Origin: Chitinophagaceae bacterium | GTDB taxonomy: Bacteria; Bacteroidota; Bacteroidia; Chitinophagales; Chitinophagaceae | Assembly (NCBI GenBank): GCA_016710745.1 | Contig: JADJVB010000010.1 | Span: forward strand, 682,001-746,000 | Direction: 5' to 3' | DNA length: 64,000 nt | Shown: positions 42,990-52,328 of the stretch, piece after piece | Layout: every line of letters begins with the position of its first letter | Numbering within the stretch: position 1 is the first letter of the stretch | Notes under the pieces: generated by a model | Database searches by the model: none | What the model was told of the DNA's origin: nothing | What the model saw: only the letters and a program-made list of their open reading frames with translations | Program-made: the position numbers and the translations under genes

Positions 42990-44864
42990 TTGACCGATAT
43001 CATTCAATTATTGCCGGATAACATCGCCAACCAGATTGCGGCGGGTGAGGTCATTCAACGGCCCGCCAGTGCTGTGAAAGAATTGATGGAAAATGCTGTT
43101 GATGCCGGCGCCGATGACATCAGGCTGATTGTAAATGATGCGGGCAAAGCTTTGATCCAGGTGATAGATAATGGCAGGGGCATGAGTGAAACAGATGCCA
43201 GGATGGCCTTTGAACGGCATGCTACTTCCAAAATAAGAAGTATTGAAGACCTGTTCCGGATCAAAACCATGGGCTTTAGGGGCGAGGCCCTGGCAAGCAT
43301 TGCGGCGGTTGCCCAGGTTGAGTTAAAGTCGAAGAGAACGGATGATGAAACCGGTGTTTTTATTGAAATTGAAAACAGCCAGGTAATCAAACAGGAACCC
43401 ATCGCTGTACCAACGGGTACCAGCATTGCCATGAAGAACCTTTTTTTTAATGTACCCGCCCGGCGTAATTTTTTAAAAAGTAATGCCGCCGAATTGAGGC
43501 ATATTGTAGACGAATTCATCAGGGTAGCCATGTCGTTCCCCGAGATTTTCTTTTCGTTTACCAGCAATGGTCAACAGGTTTTTCATTTGGAGAAGGGTAC
43601 GATGAAACAGCGTATTGTGCAGATATTGGGCAATAGTTATACTGCCAAATTGGTTCCGGTGCAGGAACAAACCGATTATATGAATATTTATGGTTTTGTT
43701 GGCAAGCCGGATACCGCCAAGAAAACCAGGGGCGACCAGTATTTTTTTGTAAATAACAGGTTTATTAAAAGTGCCTACCTGAATCACGCGGTGATGAATG
43801 CATTTAATGAAATGATTGCAAAAGACAGTTTTCCGATGTACTGTCTGTTTATCGATCTGGATCCATCGCAGATCGATATCAATGTGCATCCCACTAAACA
43901 GGAAATAAAATTTGAAGATGAAAAAATTGTATATGCTTTTGTGCAAAGTGCCATCAAGCATGCGCTTGCCCAGTTCAGCATAACACCTACTTTGGATTTC
44001 GAACTGGATGCTTCCATTCAAAGTTTGGATGCGGTATCGAAACCTTTCACCGATGACAAGAGATCTTCTGCTGCGGCCACATCCTTATACAATACGTTCA
44101 CAAAAAAGAACCAATCACATTTTATTGAAAGCAAAAGCGATCTAAAACACTGGAAAGACTTTTATGAACCAGGGGAGAAGTTGGCTGTTGAAGGTTCTCC
44201 ATTGACCGGGGAAGCGTTCACTGCCGGACAAAATATACATCCACACAACCCTTTCGGTTCTGCGGGCGGGCAACCGGTAACCACTGATCAACTCTTACAA
44301 TTGCACAATAGCTTTATAGCTGTTCAAACCAAACAAGGCTACTACCTGGTTCATCAGCAAAATGCACATGAACGCATTTTGTACGAACGGTTTGCTTTGG
44401 CCGTAGATGGGAAACCCATGGCCACCCAACGGAGTTTGTTCCCGTCCACAATAGAGCTTGCCGCTGCCGATGCTGTATTGTTGAAAGAGTTATTACAGGA
44501 TATGCATCATTTGGGATACCTGCTGGAACCCTTTGGCAACAACACTTTTGTGATTCAGGGTACACCGGCCGACCTCACCCTGGGCAACCCGCAGGGCGCT
44601 GTGAGTGAGAAAACAGCAATCGAGAAAATGCTGGAACAGTATAAGCATTTCAGCAATGATCTGAAATTCAGCAAAAGAGAAAAATTATTACGTTCGCTGG
44701 CGCTGCAGCAATCAATAAAAGCAGGTACTTCGCTCAGCTTGAAGGAAATGCAGGTACTCATCGAAGAATTATTTAACTGCCAGGTTCCAAACAGCACGGC
44801 AAACGGAAAACCCACCTATCTCGAATTTAAAAAAGAAGAGCTGGATAAAATGTTCGGGAGATGA
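42990..44864 (+). CDS. mutL: DNA mismatch repair protein MutL
   Basis: MutL links mismatch recognition by MutS to strand removal. The 624-residue protein has the GHKL ATPase motifs ELMENAVDAGAD, IDNGRGM, GFRGEALASIAAV and GTSIAMKNLFFNVPARRNFL. The start is a TTG at 42990: no ATG or GTG lies before the conserved TDIIQLLPDNIANQIAAGE. The C-terminal dimerisation domain has HQQNAHERILYE near residue 455 where endonuclease-type MutLs have DQHA(X)2E(X)4E. The later Cys-containing motifs are also not recognisable (ALQQSIKAG; NGKPTY). The gene is convergent with the PKD-repeat gene across a terminator. Confidence 0.96.
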   Translation: MTDIIQLLPDNIANQIAAGEVIQRPASAVKELMENAVDAGADDIRLIVNDAGKALIQVIDNGRGMSETDARMAFERHATSKIRSIEDLFRIKTMGFRGEALASIAAVAQVELKSKRTDDETGVFIEIENSQVIKQEPIAVPTGTSIAMKNLFFNVPARRNFLKSNAAELRHIVDEFIRVAMSFPEIFFSFTSNGQQVFHLEKGTMKQRIVQILGNSYTAKLVPVQEQTDYMNIYGFVGKPDTAKKTRGDQYFFVNNRFIKSAYLNHAVMNAFNEMIAKDSFPMYCLFIDLDPSQIDINVHPTKQEIKFEDEKIVYAFVQSAIKHALAQFSITPTLDFELDASIQSLDAVSKPFTDDKRSSAAATSLYNTFTKKNQSHFIESKSDLKHWKDFYEPGEKLAVEGSPLTGEAFTAGQNIHPHNPFGSAGGQPVTTDQLLQLHNSFIAVQTKQGYYLVHQQNAHERILYERFALAVDGKPMATQRSLFPSTIELAAADAVLLKELLQDMHHLGYLLEPFGNNTFVIQGTPADLTLGNPQGAVSEKTAIEKMLEQYKHFSNDLKFSKREKLLRSLALQQSIKAGTSLSLKEMQVLIEELFNCQVPNSTANGKPTYLEFKKEELDKMFGR

Positions 44865-44880
44865 TCGCGCTTCGAATAAA

Positions 44881-44916
44881 AAAAACCTGCAACATGGCTG
44901 CTGCAGGCTTTGCTTT
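44881..44916. terminator. terminator between mutL and the PKD-repeat gene
   Basis: CCTGCA (44885-44890) pairs with TGCAGG (44901-44906), with flanking AAA and TTT runs on either side, placed between two convergent stop codons. The loop is 10 nt. It may act for both genes. Confidence 0.6.
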
Positions 44917-44930
44917 AAATAACCCTATCA

Positions 44931-47687
44931 TTACAACTTTTGGAAAATGCCATAGCAAACTTTATTTCCATAAATAACCCTGATCACATATTGGCCCGCG
45001 GGCAGGTTGGCTACCTGCAAATTCACCAAATTGTTTCCGGTATACCCCTGTTGATGCTTATCCAATACCAAAACATTCTGGCTGTTGAATACATAAGCAT
45101 GAATTGTTTCGGGCTGTGTTAAATACACATTTACATTTGCCGTGGTGGATGCCGGGCTTGGGAATACCTGCAGGATACAGGCGTTGGAAACGTGTTCAAT
45201 TACGATGACCTGACAAAATTCCTTTACACAACCGCCCTGCATAACGGCCCTTAAACAAACCCGGTAATGACCCGTATCCTGGAAAACATACACCGGATTA
45301 TTTTGATGAAGGACAACAGGTGGCATCGTAGCTACGCCCAGTTTGGTGATCGTCCAGGTTTGATCCAGTATGGGCAACGTGCCATGGGCTGTAAACTGAA
45401 TTTTGTTTGGCATGTTCAGAAAACGCATATAGGTGAAGCCTGCATGCGATGTATCGCAATTTACCTGTGGTTGTACATTAATTACTTTACAGGTTGTAGA
45501 GGCACAGTTTGGCCCACGCCATACGGTTAAACAGGCTGTATAGGTACCGGGTTGCGCATAGCGGTGAATGGCAACCGGGCTCTGACTTCCGGTACCATCG
45601 CCAAAGGTCCAGGTATACTGCAGGTTTGGATTGATATAGTCGGCAGTAAATGTAAATTTCTGATTATCATTACTGAACCTTTCGAAATGAAATTTAGACA
45701 ATTCGAGACACGACGGCATGGGATGCGGAATAAAAACTGTATCACACTTCTCACGAACACAGGTGGTATTTGTGCCTGCATAAATGCGGAGGCAAACGAT
45801 GTACCGGCCGGGCTGTGCATATTCATGAACAGCATTCCAGGAAGTTGCTGAACTTCCATCACCAAAATTCCAAACAGCGATAGCCGTGGCTGTTGGCGAA
45901 TTGGTAAGATTGGTAAAATAAACTTTTCTGTTATTTGCCGAATCCAGTCTCCAGCTGAAGTCTACATTAAAATTACATGGGTTTGTAACAACAATTGTTC
46001 GGCATATATCCCTCACGCAGGGAACCGGTGTACTTGTGATGTTTTTCTTAACCCGTAAACAAACAATATAATTACCGGCACTTGTATAATTATGGGTGGG
46101 ATTGGCCACATTGGGATCTCCCTGAACGCCACTCACGGAAGTGCCATCACCAAAGGTCCAGCGAATAGAATCGGTAACCTGAAGTGGTGTACTGGTATTG
46201 GTGAATTTTACCCGTAATGGATGATTGGGGTCGGGTTGCGAAGTAAAATTAACAACGAGGTTACAAGGAGCATGTACGGTGATCGTTTCGCATTTATCTC
46301 TAACACAGCTAACGGGTGTAGTATTAATATTTTTCTTCACCAGCAGACAAACCGTGAAACTGCCGGCATGAGCGTACACATGGGTAGGATTGGCCACATT
46401 GGGGTCACCCTGAACGCCTGACAATGAAGTGCCATCGCCAAAGGTCCATTTCAGGGAGTCAGTAGCATGGCTCGGTGTACTCAGATTTGTGAAGCTAACC
46501 TGCAATGGATTGGAAGGATTAGGCTGCGAGCTGAAATTAACAACCAGGTTACAAGGTTGATAAACTACGATCGTTTTGCAAATCTCTCTGATACAGGGCG
46601 TAGTACTTCCGGAATAATACCTGATTATTCTTAAACAAACGGTATAGGTACCTGCAACATTGTAGGTATGTACCGGGTTTAATACGTTCGAAGTACCACC
46701 ATCACCAAATGTCCAGCGTATCGAATCAGATAATGCTGTATTTGTACTGGTATTATGAAATTCAATTTGTAACGGATTAGTGGCAGTTGCCGTCCAGGTA
46801 AAATTTGGCTGAATATTGCAAGGTGCGTTTACTACTATTGTTTTACAAATTTCACGTATACAAGGTGCCGAACCAGCCGGGGTTAGTTTTTTTATTCTTA
46901 AACAAACGGTGTAGGTGCCGGCCACATTATAAGTGTGCACCGGGTTTACAGCAGTTGAAGAACTGCCGTCGCCAAAGGTCCACTTTATCGAATCGGTATT
47001 GGAAATCGGTGTACTTAAATTATGAAACTCAATTTGTAAAGGGTTGCTGGCGGTTGCGGTCGAGCTAAAATTAACTACCAAATTACAGGTTTGCTGAACC
47101 ACAACTGTTTTGCATATATATTTTATACAAGGAGCCGCTGTGGTATTTGTATTTTTCTTTACGATCAGGCAAACCGTGTAGGTTCCGGCGGTTGCGTAAG
47201 TATGTACTGGATTTACATCATGCGATGATGAGCCATCACCAAACTGCCAGGTTATTGAATCGGTTGGTGAAAGTGGTACCGATAAATTCTGAAAGTTAAT
47301 GGTTAATGCGGTTGTGGTAGATGTACTCCAGCTAAAATCAACTACCAGGTTACAGGGTGCAGTTACGGTTACCTGCCTGGTAAACGATTGGGTACAAACC
47401 GGCGCTCCGTTGTTATTGCGTAAAACAATAGTGTGTACAGCCGCATAAGTTCCTGATGTAGTATAAATATGTGTTGGCGAAACGGTTGAATCAACCGGGC
47501 TGCCGTCGCCGAAAAGCCAGTAATGGCTTACCAACGGCGCCCCGGCGGTAATCAACGGATTAAACTTTACCGTATTGCTGTTAATATATTGGGCAGCAAA
47601 TTCTGCGTTGCAATTGGTTGTTTGCGCGGAGGCTTTAAACATAAATGCTGCGAGGGTAAGCCACAGCAGGGTAAAAATCTTTTTCAT
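44931..47687 (-). CDS. PKD-repeat surface protein with T9SS type A sorting domain
   Basis: The 918-residue protein starts with a signal peptide (KIFTLLWLTLAAFMFKASAQ). Eight PKD domains of roughly 90 to 100 residues follow, each with a W-x-FGDG motif and a closing G-x-[YF]-x-VCL, then a ninth, diverged copy. Cys residues recur at regular places in each repeat. The end (NACILQVFPSPASTTANVNVY ... LPAGQYVIRVIYG) is a type IX secretion sorting domain, so the protein should be exported across the outer membrane and displayed or released. Some repeats are nearly identical at the DNA level. It stands alone. Role is probably adhesion or matrix; not proven. Confidence 0.9.
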   Translation of the reverse strand: MKKIFTLLWLTLAAFMFKASAQTTNCNAEFAAQYINSNTVKFNPLITAGAPLVSHYWLFGDGSPVDSTVSPTHIYTTSGTYAAVHTIVLRNNNGAPVCTQSFTRQVTVTAPCNLVVDFSWSTSTTTALTINFQNLSVPLSPTDSITWQFGDGSSSHDVNPVHTYATAGTYTVCLIVKKNTNTTAAPCIKYICKTVVVQQTCNLVVNFSSTATASNPLQIEFHNLSTPISNTDSIKWTFGDGSSSTAVNPVHTYNVAGTYTVCLRIKKLTPAGSAPCIREICKTIVVNAPCNIQPNFTWTATATNPLQIEFHNTSTNTALSDSIRWTFGDGGTSNVLNPVHTYNVAGTYTVCLRIIRYYSGSTTPCIREICKTIVVYQPCNLVVNFSSQPNPSNPLQVSFTNLSTPSHATDSLKWTFGDGTSLSGVQGDPNVANPTHVYAHAGSFTVCLLVKKNINTTPVSCVRDKCETITVHAPCNLVVNFTSQPDPNHPLRVKFTNTSTPLQVTDSIRWTFGDGTSVSGVQGDPNVANPTHNYTSAGNYIVCLRVKKNITSTPVPCVRDICRTIVVTNPCNFNVDFSWRLDSANNRKVYFTNLTNSPTATAIAVWNFGDGSSATSWNAVHEYAQPGRYIVCLRIYAGTNTTCVREKCDTVFIPHPMPSCLELSKFHFERFSNDNQKFTFTADYINPNLQYTWTFGDGTGSQSPVAIHRYAQPGTYTACLTVWRGPNCASTTCKVINVQPQVNCDTSHAGFTYMRFLNMPNKIQFTAHGTLPILDQTWTITKLGVATMPPVVLHQNNPVYVFQDTGHYRVCLRAVMQGGCVKEFCQVIVIEHVSNACILQVFPSPASTTANVNVYLTQPETIHAYVFNSQNVLVLDKHQQGYTGNNLVNLQVANLPAGQYVIRVIYGNKVCYGIFQKL

Positions 47688-48068
47688 AAATTCTGTTTAT
47701 TGGTTAAAGGATAAATAGGGATTTATTGCTTTAGTTAGATACCCGGAGGTTAAATACTGTTGCCCAAGGTAAACGGATTTTTCAAAATTTTTTTAAATTT
47801 TCCTTTGAAAACTGCTCCGAAAGGCAGTTTCAGGAGCCGACAAGGGTTATATAATAACGAGCAAAAATGGAAAAAATCAGGAATTTGGCGGGTCAGGGGG
47901 TTAGCTGGAGACTAAAAACCGGTATGTACCGGCTGATCATATTTTGATCGATGGTCGTTTTGAGGCTATAAAATGAATATCACCTGAGCACGGTGGCTGT
48001 TTGCCTGATTTCGATTTTTCTTTCTTCATTTGATATTAATGGTTTAATTTCCAAAAACATACCAGCTT
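47688..48068. other. 381-bp divergent intergenic region
   Basis: This lies between the PKD-repeat gene and the potassium channel gene, which diverge. A hairpin AAACTGC/GCAGTTT (47809-47830) is present without a T-tract. I found no TAnnTTTG match next to either start codon and no supported small gene. Confidence 0.5.
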
Positions 48069-49064
48069 ATGTTTTTTATAAAAAGGCTCAATTTATTCAA
48101 AGGACTGTTTGTACCCATCTTATTAATGGGGGGTCTGGTGATGGCCGGCTCGCTGGGCTATATGATCATAGAGCATTATGGTTTTTTGGAAGCCGTATAT
48201 ATGACCATTATTACTGTGGGTTCGGTAGGTTTTCAGGAAGTAAGGCCGCTGCACGAATCCGGCAGAATATTCACGATTTTTCTCATCGTGCTGAACCTGG
48301 GGTTATTTACCTATTTTATAACCCTGCTTTCCCGCTATTTTTTTGACCTGGAGTTTATAAAAAAATATAAATTGTTTAAAATGGAAAATAGTATTCAAAA
48401 ATTGCAGGGGCATGTCATCATTTGCGGCTTTGGCCGAAATGGTAAGGAGTGTGCCCAGGTTTTGCACGATAACGGTATCCAGTTTGTGGTTCTCGAAGAA
48501 AAGATCGAAGATTTTTCTGACGTAGGGTTTGCCGTAGACTATTTTTTAAAGGGCGATGCAACCAAAGATGAAGCCTTACTTGAAGCCGGAGTAAAAAATG
48601 CCAGGGCTTTAATCAGCGCACTCCCGGTAGATGCCGATAATCTTTTTGTTGTGCTGAGCGCCAAGCAACTTAATCCGGGTTTGATGATCATCAGCAGGGC
48701 ATCCCAGGATTCGTCGGTGAGTAAATTAAAAATTGCCGGTGCAACCAATGTGATCATGCCTGATAAGATCGGAGGCGCACATATGGCCACACTCGTAATG
48801 TTACCGGATGTGGTGGAACTGTTATCCATCATGGCAACAAGGAATAATGAAAAATTTAAAATCGTAGAAAAAGTTACGGAGAAAAATATTTCATTGGCTG
48901 AGCTTGATCTGTGGAACAAAACCAATTGTACTATACTGGGCATAAAAGATGAGGACAATAACTACACCGTCAATCCTGCAGCATCGCATATCATTTTGCC
49001 CGGACAAAAAATTATTATCATGGGTAACGATGAGCAAATAAAAAATGCAAACAAGCTTATCTAA
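48069..49064 (+). CDS. TrkA-N/RCK-domain potassium channel protein
   Basis: The 331-residue protein has two membrane helices flanking a pore loop (first LFVPILLMGGLVMAGSLGYMII, second IFLIVLNLGLFTYFITLL). The filter reads TVGSVGFQE, a variant of the classical TVGYGD. Then comes a Rossmann-type RCK domain (HVIICGFGRNGKECAQVL) near residue 113, and a TrkA-C-like end (ILGIKDEDNNYTVNPAASHIILPGQKIIIMG). It should form a regulated potassium or non-selective cation channel in the inner membrane. The Tyr-less filter is common among Bacteroidota homologues, so selectivity should not be assumed. The gene stands alone. Confidence 0.88.
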   Translation: MFFIKRLNLFKGLFVPILLMGGLVMAGSLGYMIIEHYGFLEAVYMTIITVGSVGFQEVRPLHESGRIFTIFLIVLNLGLFTYFITLLSRYFFDLEFIKKYKLFKMENSIQKLQGHVIICGFGRNGKECAQVLHDNGIQFVVLEEKIEDFSDVGFAVDYFLKGDATKDEALLEAGVKNARALISALPVDADNLFVVLSAKQLNPGLMIISRASQDSSVSKLKIAGATNVIMPDKIGGAHMATLVMLPDVVELLSIMATRNNEKFKIVEKVTEKNISLAELDLWNKTNCTILGIKDEDNNYTVNPAASHIILPGQKIIIMGNDEQIKNANKLI

Positions 49065-49147
49065 ATCTTTGATGTTATCAGCTGTTTGCACAGCACATAA
49101 GTAAACAACTGTCCGGCCTTAAGTCACAACCACTATCTCCCTACACC

Positions 49148-50275
49148 CTACTCCCGCTCCTGTGCCCTTAACCAGCGTTCCGGTATCTCATTCTGGCTGG
49201 CATTTATATAGTCCTTATAGCTGCATGGAATGAATTTTTTGTTGGGTAACTGCATCCACCAGCGACCAGTTTTTTTACTTTGCAGAAAAACAGATTCCAC
49301 TTCGGTAAAACTGGTATGGTACTCGTTGAATTGATCACGGTCTTCAAGAGATGCTTCCTGTTTGCTGCGGCTTTTGCCATCAATAAAATACCACAGCATT
49401 TGCGAAATTTGTTTAGCACTTAAATCGTTCACATCATGTTGTGGCAGGTAGCCATAAATGCCAAAACTGCTTAGTTTGTTGCTCAAACCCGCAAATCGTG
49501 CCAGTGTACAGGCTTCCTCACCGGTAAAACCATTTGGGCTTTCGAGGCTGGCCGGCGAGTCGCTGTTTTTGATTGCGCTGATATCAAAACTTAGTAAGTG
49601 CGTATTGCGGATCACCGGTTCCATCTCTTCCAGATTTTCCCTGGCTGTGCCTACCCGGTAACAATCAAACCTGAGTTTATCCATGGTTTCAAGCATACGG
49701 GGGTGCACAAAGTAACTTTGAAAACCAATATGATTGTAGTGCCTAACCAGGTTAGGTTCGCCGGTCAGCATTTCCAGCAAAAAATTTTCGCCGCGCAGTG
49801 GATTTTCACCTTTCAGGTTTATGGTTGCATCAATACAGGTAGCTTCTATAACCTGTTGTATTTCTTTGTAAGCAAAATACTGAGCCAGGGTTATATCGTG
49901 CGAGCCACCCAACAGCAACACCGTTTTATTCATCCTGAATAATTCGGCCAGTACAGTTTGTACAGCTGCATAACTGTCTTGTAAAGTAGCACCGGTTTTT
50001 ATATTGCCGATATCTGCTATTTCAATATCGGTATGCCAGTAATGCAATTGGTACAATTGTTTACGTATACAATCGGCGGCATACAAAGTATTTTCATGTA
50101 CACCACTTCCCCTGGTTTCCTGTACACCTACCAAAACAATATCAGCCCCCGAGATGTCGGGTAGCTCGTTTTCGTACATGGCAATATGTTTGGCCAGTTG
50201 TCCATCTGTATATCCGTTGTCGCCATTCAGTTCATGAGCAGAAATCGGGGTTAAAAAATCGTGCAGATCGTACAT
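49148..50275 (-). CDS. arginase/formiminoglutamase-fold protein with altered metal site
   Basis: The 375-residue protein has the ureohydrolase fold: a Gly-rich VLLLGGSHDITLAQY (near residue 125), an internal CIDATINL where active enzymes have DAHxD, and LLSFDISAIKNSD where they have SxDxDxxDP. Only some of the metal ligands are kept: the His and Asp after GGS, and the first Asp of SFD. The Bacteroidota family it resembles is annotated as formimidoylglutamase or arginase-like, but catalytic activity is doubtful. It has no signal and lies alone between the potassium channel gene and korA. A -7 box lies at 50290-50297. The fold is fairly sure; the function is not. Confidence 0.75.
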   Translation of the reverse strand: MYDLHDFLTPISAHELNGDNGYTDGQLAKHIAMYENELPDISGADIVLVGVQETRGSGVHENTLYAADCIRKQLYQLHYWHTDIEIADIGNIKTGATLQDSYAAVQTVLAELFRMNKTVLLLGGSHDITLAQYFAYKEIQQVIEATCIDATINLKGENPLRGENFLLEMLTGEPNLVRHYNHIGFQSYFVHPRMLETMDKLRFDCYRVGTARENLEEMEPVIRNTHLLSFDISAIKNSDSPASLESPNGFTGEEACTLARFAGLSNKLSSFGIYGYLPQHDVNDLSAKQISQMLWYFIDGKSRSKQEASLEDRDQFNEYHTSFTEVESVFLQSKKTGRWWMQLPNKKFIPCSYKDYINASQNEIPERWLRAQERE

Positions 50276-50289
50276 GTAAGAAATTTGAA

Positions 50290-50297
50290 CAAACCTA
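50290..50297 (-). promoter_or_regulatory. predicted -7 box (TAnnTTTG) for the arginase-fold gene
   Basis: TAGGTTTG on the minus strand (50297-50290) ends 14 nt before the ATG at 50275. No clear -33 element was seen. Confidence 0.45.
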
Positions 50298-50400
50298 ATT
50301 TATTAATTTCAGAATCGGGTTGTATCGGGCTAAAAAATGATAAAATGTTCTGTTTTTTACTATCGTAAATTCTTAACTTCGCTGTACAATAAACGAAACC

Positions 50401-52257
50401 ATGAGTAATAAGCAGGAAGTATTAAACGACGTAGTGATCAAATTTGCAGGGGATAGCGGCGATGGTATGCAGTTAACCGGCAGCCAGTTTACCAATAACA
50501 CGGCTATGTTGGGCATTGATCTGGCTACTTTTCCGGATTTCCCGGCAGAAATACGGGCGCCGATCGGCACGTTGCCCGGAGTGAGTGGGTACCAGCTGAG
50601 GTTTTCATCTGACCGGGTATTTACGCCAGGCGACGCCTGCGACGTTTTAGTGGTAATGAATGCTGCGGCGCTAAAAACAAATTTGTATTTCCTGAAGCCG
50701 GGCGGAAGAATTATTGCCAATGAAGATGGTTTTGATGCGAAGAACTTACGATTGGCGAATTATCCGGAAGGCGTAAACCCACTGGAAGATGACAGTTTAA
50801 GCAATTATGAAGTGATCAGGATGGATGTAACCAAGATGACCCGGGAGGCGCTTAAGGAAATTACTATGGGCGTAAAGGAAAAAGACCGTGCAAAAAATAT
50901 GTTTGTACTTGGTTTTTTATACTGGATGTACAACCGCGATATGGACAGTACCGTTGGTTTTATTAAAGAAAAATTTGGCAATAAGCCGGAGATCTTCGAA
51001 AGTAATGTGAAGGCTTTACAAGCCGGGTATAATTACGGCGATACAACTGAAACCTTTACTACCCGGTATACAGTTGAAAAGGCAAAAATGGATCCCGGTA
51101 CTTACCGTTCCATCATGGGCAACCAGGCCGTTTCTTATGGACTGATTGCCGCATCTCAAAAAAGCGGGTTGCCGCTTTTTTTGGGAAGTTACCCCATAAC
51201 GCCGGCCAGCGACATTTTACACGAACTGAGCCGGTACAAGAATTTCGGTGTTAAAACCTTTCAGGCCGAAGACGAGATAGCGGCGATAACATCGGCTATT
51301 GGTGCCAGTTATGGTGGCAGCCTGGCCGTAACCACCAGCAGTGGTCCGGGTATTGCCTTAAAAGGCGAAGCAATGGGTTTAGCTGTTATGTTGGAGATTC
51401 CATTGGTTGTTATTAATATTCAACGAGGTGGACCATCAACCGGCTTGCCAACCAAAACAGAGCAAAGCGACCTGATGCAGGCCTATTATGGCCGAAATGG
51501 TGAATGCCCGATGCCGGTTATTTCGGCCTCTACGCCCAGCGATTGTTTTGCCGCCGTATATGAAGCTGCCCGTATTTCGGTGCAACATATGACACCCGTG
51601 ATGTTTTTAAGCGATGGTTATATCGCTAATGGTGCCGAACCCTGGAAATTTCCGGAGGCAAAAGACCTGCCCGAAATAAAAACACAATTTGCTTCACAAA
51701 ATTTTTCGGAGAATATGGACGGTAACGGAAAATTTCAACCTTATAAAAGAGATGAAAATTTGGTTCGCCCCTGGGCCATACCCGGCACACCCGGTTTGGA
51801 GCACCGGGTTGGTGGGTTGGAAAAAGAGGATTTAACCGGAAATATCAGTTATGGGGCAGAGAATCATCAACACATGGTAAAAACCAGGCAGGCAAAGGTA
51901 GATCGGATCGCCAATCATATTCCCGACCAGCATTTGGATAGTGGTGAAGAAAAGGGAAAGGTACTGGTTTTGGGATGGGGAAGTACCTATGGTGTTATTA
52001 AAAGTGCCTGTACTGAGTTACAGAAACAAGGGCACGCGGTATCTCACGCGCATTTGCGGTATATCCGGCCATTTCCTAAAAATCTGGGTGATATTATCAA
52101 AAACTTTGACTCTGTTTTAATCCCCGAAATAAATAACGGGCAACTGGTAAAGATCATCAGGGACGTTTATTATGTTGATGCAAAAGCGTTTAATAAAATT
52201 ATGGGCATTCCCATTACTAAAAAAGAGTTGGTCGACGAAATCAAAAACCTGCTATAA
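50401..52257 (+). CDS. korA: 2-oxoacid:ferredoxin oxidoreductase, fused gamma/alpha subunit
   Basis: KorA is one subunit of 2-oxoglutarate:ferredoxin oxidoreductase, which decarboxylates 2-oxoglutarate to succinyl-CoA with reduction of ferredoxin. The 618 residues start with a gamma domain (FAGDSGDGMQLTGSQFTN; FPAEIRAPIGTL). The alpha domain follows from about residue 235, with NQAVSYGLIAASQKSGLPLFLGSYPITPASDILHEL and the TSSGPGIALKGEAMGLA block. A final region with LRYIRPFP is typical. The thiamine-binding beta subunit (KorB) normally follows but here a terminator ends the transcript and a beta-barrel gene lies opposite. It could also serve another 2-oxoacid. Confidence 0.9.
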   Translation: MSNKQEVLNDVVIKFAGDSGDGMQLTGSQFTNNTAMLGIDLATFPDFPAEIRAPIGTLPGVSGYQLRFSSDRVFTPGDACDVLVVMNAAALKTNLYFLKPGGRIIANEDGFDAKNLRLANYPEGVNPLEDDSLSNYEVIRMDVTKMTREALKEITMGVKEKDRAKNMFVLGFLYWMYNRDMDSTVGFIKEKFGNKPEIFESNVKALQAGYNYGDTTETFTTRYTVEKAKMDPGTYRSIMGNQAVSYGLIAASQKSGLPLFLGSYPITPASDILHELSRYKNFGVKTFQAEDEIAAITSAIGASYGGSLAVTTSSGPGIALKGEAMGLAVMLEIPLVVINIQRGGPSTGLPTKTEQSDLMQAYYGRNGECPMPVISASTPSDCFAAVYEAARISVQHMTPVMFLSDGYIANGAEPWKFPEAKDLPEIKTQFASQNFSENMDGNGKFQPYKRDENLVRPWAIPGTPGLEHRVGGLEKEDLTGNISYGAENHQHMVKTRQAKVDRIANHIPDQHLDSGEEKGKVLVLGWGSTYGVIKSACTELQKQGHAVSHAHLRYIRPFPKNLGDIIKNFDSVLIPEINNGQLVKIIRDVYYVDAKAFNKIMGIPITKKELVDEIKNLL

Positions 52258-52274
52258 ACATAGAAGTAAAAATA

Positions 52275-52308
52275 AAAAACCCTTTCAATTTATTTTGAAA
52301 GGGTTTTT
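52275..52308 (+). terminator. intrinsic terminator after korA
   Basis: CCCTTTCAA (52280-52288) pairs with TTGAAAGGG (52295-52303), and the flanking A5/T5 extend the stem to 14 bp. The T-rich right flank serves korA; the left A-run could serve the convergent barrel gene. Confidence 0.85.
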
Positions 52309-52328
52309 CTGTATTTAAGAAACTATTT

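Noticed and set aside
44190..44260. Possible REP-like insertion in the mutL linker
   Set aside because: TTCTCC and GGGGAA are present but do not form a clear hairpin with G-tail; MutL linkers vary naturally.
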